A stretch of DNA of 64,000 nucleotides from UBA4416 sp964541155 (GTDB lineage Bacteria; Bacteroidota; Bacteroidia; B-17B0; Aurantibacillaceae), in assembly GCA_964541155.1 (NCBI GenBank), contig CAZIPC010000001.1:558001-622000 (forward strand), given 5' to 3'. The translations under genes and the position numbers were made by a program. Below the pieces are notes generated by a model that was not told the DNA's origin, made no database searches, and saw only the letters and a program-made list of their open reading frames with translations. The number at the start of each line of letters is the position of its first letter. Position 1 is the stretch's first letter. Positions 16,741 through 24,306 of the stretch are shown here, one piece after another.

Positions 16741-17298
16741 ATGTCAATTACAGCAGCCCTAAAACAAAGAAACGGAGAGTTATGCGAATTATGCAACACC
16801 GAAACAGCAACCACAGCTTACACCGTTTCACCAAAAAATGACGATTCAATAGATAATCAGGTAGCCGTGTGCAACACCTGTTTAAACCTAATAGATAGCA
16901 AAGAAGATAGTTTTCATTGGCGTTGTGCAGAAGGAAGCATTTGGAGTGCAGAGCCTAGCGTGCAAGCATTAAGCTACCGCATTTTACAACATTATAAAGA
17001 AGAAGATTGGGCTAATAACCTTATTAGCTCAATAGACTTAGACGAAAATACCATACAATGGGCCATGAGTGCCTTTGAAGTAGCCGATGTGCATAAAGAT
17101 GCTTACGGTAATGTTTTAGAAAACGGAGACACCGTTGTGCTAACCCAAGCGCTTAATGTAAAAGGCACTAACTTTACTGCATCAAAAGGCACAGTGGTAA
17201 AAAAAATAAAATTAGTGCACGATAATGCCGAACAAATTGAAGGTAAAATTAACGAGCAAACCATTGTGATACTTTGCAAGTATGTAAAGAAAAATTAA
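16741..17298 (+). CDS. PhnA-domain protein with N-terminal zinc ribbon
   Basis: 185 residues. The N-terminal part has two CxxC pairs (C15/C18 and C44/C47) forming a zinc ribbon like those in YjdM/PhnA proteins, and the C-terminal part (about 112-184) has the PhnA fold signature KDAYGNVLENGDTVVLTQALNVKG and TVVKKIKLV ... EQIEGKI ... ILCKYVKK. Despite the historical name, the family is not proven to act in phosphonate use. It is followed by a strong terminator shared with mdh on the other strand. Confidence 0.88.
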   Translation: MSITAALKQRNGELCELCNTETATTAYTVSPKNDDSIDNQVAVCNTCLNLIDSKEDSFHWRCAEGSIWSAEPSVQALSYRILQHYKEEDWANNLISSIDLDENTIQWAMSAFEVADVHKDAYGNVLENGDTVVLTQALNVKGTNFTASKGTVVKKIKLVHDNAEQIEGKINEQTIVILCKYVKKN

Positions 17299-17321
17299 TA
17301 TTTTATTTTGAGAATTAGTAT

Positions 17322-17362
17322 AAAAAAAATCCCGATAGCTAAACGTTATCGGGATTTTTTTT
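17322..17362. terminator. Bidirectional terminator between the PhnA gene and mdh
   Basis: TCCCGATA pairs with TATCGGGA around a nine-base loop, and the stem is extended by eight A-T pairs, giving an A-tract and T-tract on either side. It serves both convergent genes. Confidence 0.88.
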
Positions 17363-17380
17363 TATTACTTAATGTATACC

Positions 17381-18322
17381 TTATGCTGGAGTAACGGTAG
17401 ATAAAACATTATTCATGCTTCTTACAGCATCTGAACTCTTAGCAAATAATGCTTTTTCTTCGTCGTTTAATTTAAAATCAACAATTTTTTCCCAACCATT
17501 TTTTCCAATAATTACAGGAACACCCATGCAAATATCGCTTTGGCCATATTCTCCTTCTAACATTACGCTACAAGGAATTAATTTTTTCTGATCATTTAAA
17601 ATACTATCAACAATAGTTGCAACCGCTGCACCTGGTGCATACCAAGCAGATGTACCCAACATACCAGTTAATGTAGCACCACCAACCATTGTGTCGGCAG
17701 CAATTTTTTTCAAAGTATCAGCATCTAACGTTTGCGAAACTGGCACACCATTGTGAGTTGCTAAACGAGTTAAAGGAATCATAGTTGTATCTCCATGTCC
17801 GCCAATAACAACACCTTGCACATCGCTAGCAGGTGCATTTAACGCTTGAGATAAATAACAATTAAAACGAGCGCTATCTAACGCACCACCCATTCCAATA
17901 ATACGGTTTTTAGGTAATTTACTTCCTTTTAATGCTAAATACGTCATGGTATCCATTGGATTAGATACAATAATAATAATAGCATTTGGAGAGTGTTTTA
18001 AAACGTTTTCAGTAACAGTTTTTACAATACCTGCATTAATTCCAATTAATTCTTCGCGAGTCATTCCTGGTTTACGAGGAATACCAGATGTAATCACTAC
18101 CACATCCGAACCTGCTGTTTTAGCATAATCATTTGTGCTTCCGCTAATACGAGTATTAAAGCCATTTAAAGAAGCGGTTTGCATTAAATCTAAAGCCTTT
18201 CCTTCAGCAAAATTTTCTTTAATATCTAAAATCACAACTTCACTTGCAATTCTTCTTTGTGCAATGTACTCTGCACAGGTAGCGCCTACGTTTCCTGCGC
18301 CAATAACTGATACTTTTGTCAT
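17381..18322 (-). CDS. mdh: Malate dehydrogenase (NAD-dependent)
   Basis: 313 residues with the NAD-binding VSVIGAGNVGATCAEYI, the ITSGIPRKPGMTREELIGIN substrate loop (R82 and R89), VSNPMDTMTYLA and the catalytic VIGGHGDTTMIPL (H176). The second arginine loop and absence of a lactate dehydrogenase-type glutamine at position 81-82 support malate as substrate. It interconverts malate and oxaloacetate in the citric acid cycle. It lies 59 bases downstream of gyrB on the same strand, but terminates alone at the hairpin at 17322-17362. Confidence 0.94.
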   Translation of the reverse strand: MTKVSVIGAGNVGATCAEYIAQRRIASEVVILDIKENFAEGKALDLMQTASLNGFNTRISGSTNDYAKTAGSDVVVITSGIPRKPGMTREELIGINAGIVKTVTENVLKHSPNAIIIIVSNPMDTMTYLALKGSKLPKNRIIGMGGALDSARFNCYLSQALNAPASDVQGVVIGGHGDTTMIPLTRLATHNGVPVSQTLDADTLKKIAADTMVGGATLTGMLGTSAWYAPGAAVATIVDSILNDQKKLIPCSVMLEGEYGQSDICMGVPVIIGKNGWEKIVDFKLNDEEKALFAKSSDAVRSMNNVLSTVTPA

Positions 18323-18381
18323 TTTTTCTAACTGTTAAATTTATATTTCTTAATTTTTATTTTCTAAAATAGGCTGCAAAA

Positions 18382-20337
18382 TTACGCATCAATTTTGGCA
18401 TACTTCGCATTTTGTTCAATAAATTCTCTGCGTGGCGGAACTTCATCTCCCATTAACATAGCAAACACTCTATCTGCCTCGGCTGCACTATCAATTGTAA
18501 CCTGGCGTAAAGTACGAGTAGCAGGATCTAAAGTTGTTTCCCATAATTGAATGGCATTCATCTCTCCTAAACCCTTGTATCGTTGAATATTTACACTCTC
18601 TGGTTTATCACCACCTAAAAGTTTTACTTGCTCTGCCCTATCCGTTTCGTTCCAGCAATACACCTGATCTTTTCCTTTTTTAACTAAATATAATGGAGGA
18701 GCAGCAATATACACATGTCCTCTCTCTACTAATTCTCTCATATGACGGAAAAAGAATGTTAAAATTAAGGTAGTAATATGAGACCCATCTACATCGGCAT
18801 CACACATAATCACAATCTTGTGATATCTTAATTTATCCATGTTTAATGCACGGTCATCTTCTTTGGTACCTCTAAATACACCTAGGGCCGTAAAAATATT
18901 TTTAATCTCTTCGTTTTCGTAAATTTTATATTCTAATGCTTTTTCAACATTTAAAATTTTTCCTCTTAAAGGTAAAATGGCTTGAAAATCACGATTACGG
19001 CCTTGTTTAGCAGTTCCTCCGGCCGAATCACCCTCTACTAAAAATAATTCGCATGCCATTGGATCATTATTTGCACAATCGGCTAACTTACCAGGTAAAC
19101 CAGATCCTGTCATTACTGATTTACGCTGAACCATTTCGCGTGCCTTACGAGCAGCATGTCGAGCTGTTGCTGCTAAAACTACTTTATCAACAATTAATTT
19201 TGCTTGTTTAGGATTTTCTTCTAAATAATTTCCTAACGCTTCACTAATTGCTTGATCAACGGCACCAATAACTTCACTATTACCTAATTTAGTTTTGGTT
19301 TGACCTTCAAATTGAGGCTCTTGTACTTTAACCGATACAACTGCTGTTAAGCCCTCTCTAAAATCATCTCCGCTAATTTCAAATTTTACTTTAGATAGCA
19401 AGCCATTTTTATCGGCATAACTTTTTAAAGTACGAGTTAAACCTCTTCTAAAACCAGCTAAGTGAGTTCCCCCTTCGTGAGTATTGATATTATTTACATA
19501 ACTCTGAATACTTTCGCTATATGAATTGTTATATAACATAGCTACTTCAACAGGTATTCCTGCTTTTTCACCTTCAATATGAATAACATCATCCATCAAC
19601 TTCTCTTTTCCTCCATCAATGTATTGCACAAATTCTTTTAACCCACCTTCGCTATGAAACGTCTCTGAATAAGAAACTCCATGCTCATCTTTATTTCTAT
19701 CATCTAATAAATGAATGGTAATTCCTTTATTTAAAAAAGCTAATTCGCGCATACGATTAGCAAGTGTAGCGTAATTATATTCCCCAACAGTAAAAATACT
19801 CATGTCGGGTGTAAAAGTTTGTATAGTTCCTCTGTATGTACTTTCACCTACTTCTTTTGCTGGATAAAGTGGCTTACCACAACTAAACTCTTGAACAACA
19901 ATTTTTCCATCACGATGAACTTCTGTTTTCATGTGAGAGGATAGTGCGTTTACACAACTTACCCCTACTCCATGCAACCCACCAGATACTTTGTAAGTAT
20001 CTTTATCAAATTTACCACCTGCATGCAAAACCGTCATTACAACCTCCAATGCACTTACTCCTAATTTTGGATGTATACCTGTTGGAATACCACGTCCGTC
20101 ATCTTTTACTTGAATGCCATTAGCCTCAGTAATTGTAACAGTAATATTTTTACAATGTCCAGCTAACGCTTCATCAATAGAATTATCTACAACTTCATAC
20201 ACTAAATGATGTAAGCCTTTTACACCAATATCGCCAATATACATGGCTGGTCTTTTTCTAACCGCTTCTAATCCTTCTAGTACTTGGATATTATCTGCAC
20301 CGTAATTTGTTCTATCTATCGCTGAATTTTCTTCCAT
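18382..20337 (-). CDS. gyrB: DNA gyrase subunit B
   Basis: 651 residues with the GHKL ATPase domain (LHHLVYEVVDNSIDEALAG, VKDDGRGIPTGIH, GLHGVGVSCVNALS), transducer domain (GGTHLAGFRRGLTR), TOPRIM domain (LFLVEGDSAGGTAKQGRNR, ILPLRGKILNVEKA, IMCDADVDGSHI) and the C-terminal QRYKGLGEMNA-QLWETT-DP-TR motif. The short insert and ending distinguish it from ParE. Complete and in frame. The upstream 295 bases to the next gene on the other strand hold no gene that I can see. Confidence 0.97.
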   Translation of the reverse strand: MEENSAIDRTNYGADNIQVLEGLEAVRKRPAMYIGDIGVKGLHHLVYEVVDNSIDEALAGHCKNITVTITEANGIQVKDDGRGIPTGIHPKLGVSALEVVMTVLHAGGKFDKDTYKVSGGLHGVGVSCVNALSSHMKTEVHRDGKIVVQEFSCGKPLYPAKEVGESTYRGTIQTFTPDMSIFTVGEYNYATLANRMRELAFLNKGITIHLLDDRNKDEHGVSYSETFHSEGGLKEFVQYIDGGKEKLMDDVIHIEGEKAGIPVEVAMLYNNSYSESIQSYVNNINTHEGGTHLAGFRRGLTRTLKSYADKNGLLSKVKFEISGDDFREGLTAVVSVKVQEPQFEGQTKTKLGNSEVIGAVDQAISEALGNYLEENPKQAKLIVDKVVLAATARHAARKAREMVQRKSVMTGSGLPGKLADCANNDPMACELFLVEGDSAGGTAKQGRNRDFQAILPLRGKILNVEKALEYKIYENEEIKNIFTALGVFRGTKEDDRALNMDKLRYHKIVIMCDADVDGSHITTLILTFFFRHMRELVERGHVYIAAPPLYLVKKGKDQVYCWNETDRAEQVKLLGGDKPESVNIQRYKGLGEMNAIQLWETTLDPATRTLRQVTIDSAAEADRVFAMLMGDEVPPRREFIEQNAKYAKIDA

Positions 20338-20615
20338 AAATTGTGTATTCTTGAATTTAAGTATATAATCTCTAAATATACTGATTTTACTAGCATTTAT
20401 ACTATTATATAATTATAATTTTACTAACACGTGTTAATAAAATATTAAATAAAAATTCTATGTATTTTTAACATACATACATTATTATTTTATTAAAAAA
20501 ATGATGATTACCCAAATTGTTTAATAAGAAACATTATGTTTTAATACAACCTGAGCAAAGTCATAAATCGTGTTAAAAAAAATAAAAAAATGAATGTTTG
20601 TTATATATTTTAATG

Positions 20616-20623
20616 TAATTTTG
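20616..20623 (+). promoter_or_regulatory. Putative -7 promoter box (TAATTTTG)
   Basis: Exact TAnnTTTG match ten bases before the ATG at 20633. A TTTG at 20597-20600 is 15 bases upstream, slightly closer than usual. The 20338-20615 interval shows only AT-rich sequence otherwise. Confidence 0.45.
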
Positions 20624-20632
20624 AATCCGTAA

Positions 20633-20989
20633 ATGAAACTAAGCAAATCTACATACTTATCATTTTTCTTCTTAATTTGTTTTTTAGCATCATTTTGTGC
20701 TAATACTTATAAAAATGTAAATTCTTATGTTCCTAAACATACCGTAAAGCACACAAAAACGGCATCATTTAATACAAAAGAACATAATACTATTGTAGAT
20801 AATGAATTACTATTTGAAGAAACCGAGAACGAATCAGAAAATGATTTTCAAGCTCAGTTTTCAATTTTACCCTTTTTTATATCTTATTTTCAGTTTGAAA
20901 TTGTTAAGCCTTTAACATTTTCAGTAAAACCCTTATCTGAAAAACTATCAACTCCTATTTATATAGCAGTTTGTAATTTCCGAATTTAG
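20633..20989 (+). CDS. Small exported protein of unknown function
   Basis: 118 residues with a hydrophobic N-terminal signal (STYLSFFFLICFLASFC), a lysine and threonine rich stretch, an acidic middle (LLFEETENESENDFQ) and a more hydrophobic end containing FSILPFFISYFQFEIV. I do not recognise it. It is followed by small hairpins and then the SulP transporter gene 138 bases later on the same strand, so it might be in the same unit. Support is the promoter box just ahead and the plausible signal peptide. Confidence 0.5.
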   Translation: MKLSKSTYLSFFFLICFLASFCANTYKNVNSYVPKHTVKHTKTASFNTKEHNTIVDNELLFEETENESENDFQAQFSILPFFISYFQFEIVKPLTFSVKPLSEKLSTPIYIAVCNFRI

Positions 20990-21085
20990 TACTACTCCTT
21001 CTTTATTCCCTTTGCATCTGAAAGGGATAGCTATGTTATAGCATATAGCAAAAAATTATTATTAAACTATTACTATTTATCAAAT

Positions 21086-21109
21086 ACACATAACTACCAA
21101 TGTATGTGT
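21086..21109. repeat. Inverted repeat just upstream of the SulP gene
   Basis: ACACATA and TATGTGT form a seven-base inverted repeat with ten bases between, 19 bases before the ATG at 21128. The placement would suit an operator or a 5' leader hairpin. A chance occurrence is also possible in AT-rich DNA. Confidence 0.35.
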
Positions 21110-21127
21110 TTATACAATTAAAAAATT

Positions 21128-22780
21128 ATGACAACTGAAACAAAAAAAACATTTTATCCTTCAGATGGAATTAAAGGATTAAAAGAAAATTTCTCAAAAG
21201 ATGCACTATCAGGATTTTTAGTATTTCTATTAGCATTACCCTTAAGTTTAGGAATTGCCAAAGCTTCTGATTTTCCGGCTATTTTTGGATTAGTAACGGC
21301 TATTATTGGTGGAGTAATTGTTAGCTTTTTTGCGGGATCAAGACTAACCATTAAAGGACCTGCTGCCGGATTAATTGCCATTTGCGGAGGCGCAATTGCT
21401 GCCTTTGGCGGAGGAGATACAGGATGGCATTTAGCATTAGGTGCTATTGTTGTTGCAGGTATTATTCAAATACTGTTTGGTGTATTTAAACTCGGAAAAT
21501 TAGCTGATTTTTTTCCAGGAGCAGCCATACACGGTATGCTAGCAGCCATTGGTATTATTATTATGTCTAAACAAATACATTCTATTTTAGGAATAGATCC
21601 TAAATTTTTAAAAGGTAAAGAACCTTTAGAATTACTAGCCATGATACCTGAAAGTATAATGCATGAAAATGCTCATATTGCCGAAATTGGAATAGCTTGT
21701 TTACTTATATTAATAGGTATGAGCTTTGTTAAACATAAAAAACTTAAAAAAATTCCAGCACCATTAGTTGTATTAATTGTTGCTATCCCTTTAGGTATCA
21801 TTTTAAACATTAAAACAGATGGAGCCATTTCTAATTTTTCATTAGTAAAAATAGGTAGCATATTTGAAGCATTTACCAATGGCTCTGTGATGAAAGGCGA
21901 TTTTATTAGTAGAGGAATTTTAAATGCTGACTTTTCAGCTTTATCATCTCATTTTGGAGACTTTATAATGTATGTTATTTTATTTTCATTAATAGGAAGT
22001 TTAGAGTCGTTATTAACAGCAAAGGCTATAGACGGGCTAGACCCATTTAAACGTAAATCGGATTTTAATAAAGATTTAATAGCTGTAGGTATTGGAAACA
22101 GTTTATCTGGCTTATTAGGTGGCTTGCCTATGATTAGCGAAGTAGCTCGTAGTTCTGCCAATGTTAGCAATGGCGCTGTAACTCGTTGGGCTAATTTTTT
22201 TCATGGTTTATTTTTATTACTAGCCGTATTAGTTGCTGTTCCTGTAATTGAAATGATTCCAAATGCTGCATTAGCTGCTATGTTAACCTTTGTTGGTTTT
22301 AGATTAGCTCACCCAAGAGAATTTATTCATATGTGGCATATTGGAAAAGAACAATTTTTTATTTTCACAACTACGGTAATTGTAACGTTAGCAACAGATT
22401 TATTAGTGGGTGTTGGCACGGGAATTCTTCTAGAAATCATTATTAATTTAATAAATGGTTCTTCTTTAAAAAATACATTTAAAGTTAATGTCTCTATAAA
22501 TCGTTTAAATAACGAAAATTATACACTATCAATAGTGAGCGGGTTGGTATTTTCAAACATATTAGGATTTAAGAAACTATTTACAGAATTGCCTAAAGAG
22601 AAAAATATCACAATTGATTTAAGTCAAGCTGCTATTATAGATCATACATCAATTATAACATTAAATGGTTTAATAGAAGACTATAAAAATGAAGGAGGAA
22701 GTGTTCATGTTATTGGACTAAGTAATCATAAACAATTAGGACACGATTCAACATCAACAAAAGTATTAAAATTGAGCTAA
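21128..22780 (+). CDS. SulP-family anion transporter with STAS domain
   Basis: 550 residues. The membrane domain starts with DALSGFLVFLLALPLSLGIA and AGSRLTIKGPAAGLIAI, and has FPGAAIHGMLAAIGIIIM, ESLLTAKAIDGLDPFKRKSDFNKDLIAVGIGN and GGLPMISEVARSSANVSNGA, all diagnostic of SulP/SLC26. The C-terminal 100 residues form a short STAS domain (ITIDLSQAAIIDHTSIITLNGLIE). SulP proteins carry sulfate, bicarbonate or other anions. The next genes encode DabA and DabB, a proven inorganic-carbon pump elsewhere, so bicarbonate is the best guess; the sequence alone does not fix the substrate. Confidence 0.9.
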   Translation: MTTETKKTFYPSDGIKGLKENFSKDALSGFLVFLLALPLSLGIAKASDFPAIFGLVTAIIGGVIVSFFAGSRLTIKGPAAGLIAICGGAIAAFGGGDTGWHLALGAIVVAGIIQILFGVFKLGKLADFFPGAAIHGMLAAIGIIIMSKQIHSILGIDPKFLKGKEPLELLAMIPESIMHENAHIAEIGIACLLILIGMSFVKHKKLKKIPAPLVVLIVAIPLGIILNIKTDGAISNFSLVKIGSIFEAFTNGSVMKGDFISRGILNADFSALSSHFGDFIMYVILFSLIGSLESLLTAKAIDGLDPFKRKSDFNKDLIAVGIGNSLSGLLGGLPMISEVARSSANVSNGAVTRWANFFHGLFLLLAVLVAVPVIEMIPNAALAAMLTFVGFRLAHPREFIHMWHIGKEQFFIFTTTVIVTLATDLLVGVGTGILLEIIINLINGSSLKNTFKVNVSINRLNNENYTLSIVSGLVFSNILGFKKLFTELPKEKNITIDLSQAAIIDHTSIITLNGLIEDYKNEGGSVHVIGLSNHKQLGHDSTSTKVLKLS

Positions 22781-22791
22781 GACTCAAAGAA

Positions 22792-22865
22792 CTTGCTAAG
22801 CCTCATTAGTTTCGGTATTTTATTTCATAGTTTTTTACCGGAGTATATAATGAGTGCTTGGCAAG
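22792..22865. repeat. Long imperfect hairpin between the SulP and porin genes
   Basis: CTTGCTAAGC-CTCATTA ... CGGTA (22792-22817) is nearly the reverse complement of TACCGG ... TAATGAG-TGCTTGGCAAG (22836-22865), with a 18-base loop. About 24 base pairs form, with small bulges. There is no T-tract after it, so simple termination is unlikely; it could be an mRNA-processing or stabilising stem or a tiny mobile element remnant. Confidence 0.6.
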
Positions 22866-22901
22866 ACCATATTTATTATTCATTTTCTAAAAATAGAATC
22901 A

Positions 22902-24233
22902 ATGAGAAAGATAATTTCATTAATAGCAATCTGTGTTTCAATAAATGCAATTGCGCAATCACTTAATACTCGCTTTAAAGACGGCTTAAAAATATATTTA
23001 AATGATGATAGTACTAAATATATTCAAGGAACTGGATTAGCACAAATTTGGTTTAGATATAACGATAACAATCCAGGATCTGCTATATATGGAACTCCAA
23101 AAAAAGAAACATTTGATGTTGGTCTAAGACGAGTGAGATACCAAATAATGAGTCAACTAAATAAAAAAGTATTTATGTATACTCAATTTGGCATCAATAG
23201 TTTTAATAGTTTATCAGCACGCAAACCTGGTTTATTTCTTCATGATGTAACCGCTGAATATAAAATTTATAAAAATTTTGTAACACTTGGCGGAGGATTA
23301 AGCGGTTGGAATGGCACAGCAAGATACACATCATCTGGAGTTGGAAATATATTAGGAATGGATTTACCAACTATTGAAGAAACAACAAATGATGTAAGCG
23401 ATCAATTTGTCAGAAAATTAGGGATTTATACTAAAGGTCAAATAAGTGGATTAGATTATCGGTTATCAGCATCTAATCCATTTCCTGTTCAAAATTCACT
23501 AACTCCAGTTGCCACATTAACAGGAACAAATAGTGCAGTTTTTTCAACCAAAGCTCCTGAAATGCAATATCAAGGTTACATCAAATGGCAATTTTTTGAT
23601 AAAGAAAGTAATTTGTTGCCATATAGCGCAGGTTCATATTTAGGTAAAAAAAGAGTTTTAAATTTAGGAGGAGGGTTTGCTTATCAAAAAAATGCCATGT
23701 GGCATAAAACGGCTTCACTAGATACAATATCAAGTCCGTTAAAAGAGTTTGCAATAGATATATTTTATGACTCATACTTAAATAAAGAAAAACAAAATGC
23801 CATTACGGCCTATGCTGCATTTTTAAATTACGATTTTGGGCCAAATTATATTAGAACAGCAGGTGCTATGAATACTGCCAATGGAACAGTTGGTAATTCG
23901 AGCTTTAATGGTGCAGGAAATTCGGTTCCACTTATTGGTACAGGACAAGTCATATATGCACAAGCTGCTTATTTATTTAGAAAAAATTTATTAGGTAAAA
24001 ATGGCACACTGCAGCCATACTTTACTGGAAGTTATGCTAATTATCAAAAATTAAAAGACCCAGTAGTAATATATGATTTTGGTATTAATTGGATTATTGC
24101 CGGACAAAATTCAAAAATATCTTTAGACTATCAAAGTAGACCAATTTTTAATACAAATTCTTCTGGAGAAATACATGAAACAAAAAGTGCAAGAAGAGGC
24201 CAAGTTGTTTTACAATATCAAGTTTCTTTTTAA
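22902..24233 (+). CDS. Outer-membrane porin-like beta-barrel
   Basis: 443 residues from the ATG at 22902, which begins a signal peptide (MRKIISLIAICVSINAIAQ); an in-frame TTG at 22854 lies inside the hairpin and is not preferred. The mature part is rich in alternating strand patterns (GTGLAQIWFRYND, FDVGLRRVRYQIMSQL, FVTLGGGLSGWNG) and ends with VVLQYQVSF, a typical last strand. RRVRYQIMSQLNKKVFMYTQFG resembles OprO/OprP-type anion porins. Lying between SulP and dabA it may pass bicarbonate or other anions through the outer membrane; that is inference. Confidence 0.8.
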   Translation: MRKIISLIAICVSINAIAQSLNTRFKDGLKIYLNDDSTKYIQGTGLAQIWFRYNDNNPGSAIYGTPKKETFDVGLRRVRYQIMSQLNKKVFMYTQFGINSFNSLSARKPGLFLHDVTAEYKIYKNFVTLGGGLSGWNGTARYTSSGVGNILGMDLPTIEETTNDVSDQFVRKLGIYTKGQISGLDYRLSASNPFPVQNSLTPVATLTGTNSAVFSTKAPEMQYQGYIKWQFFDKESNLLPYSAGSYLGKKRVLNLGGGFAYQKNAMWHKTASLDTISSPLKEFAIDIFYDSYLNKEKQNAITAYAAFLNYDFGPNYIRTAGAMNTANGTVGNSSFNGAGNSVPLIGTGQVIYAQAAYLFRKNLLGKNGTLQPYFTGSYANYQKLKDPVVIYDFGINWIIAGQNSKISLDYQSRPIFNTNSSGEIHETKSARRGQVVLQYQVSF

Positions 24234-24306
24234 ACAAAAATAATTAAGCAAAAAAGTTCATATAACTTTACACAATAGTATAACTAATATCAAAACATTT
24301 AAGAAT

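Noticed and set aside
22854..22901. Upstream start of the porin gene at 22854
   Set aside because: The extra residues precede a complete signal peptide beginning at 22902, and the upstream codons fall in a long hairpin.
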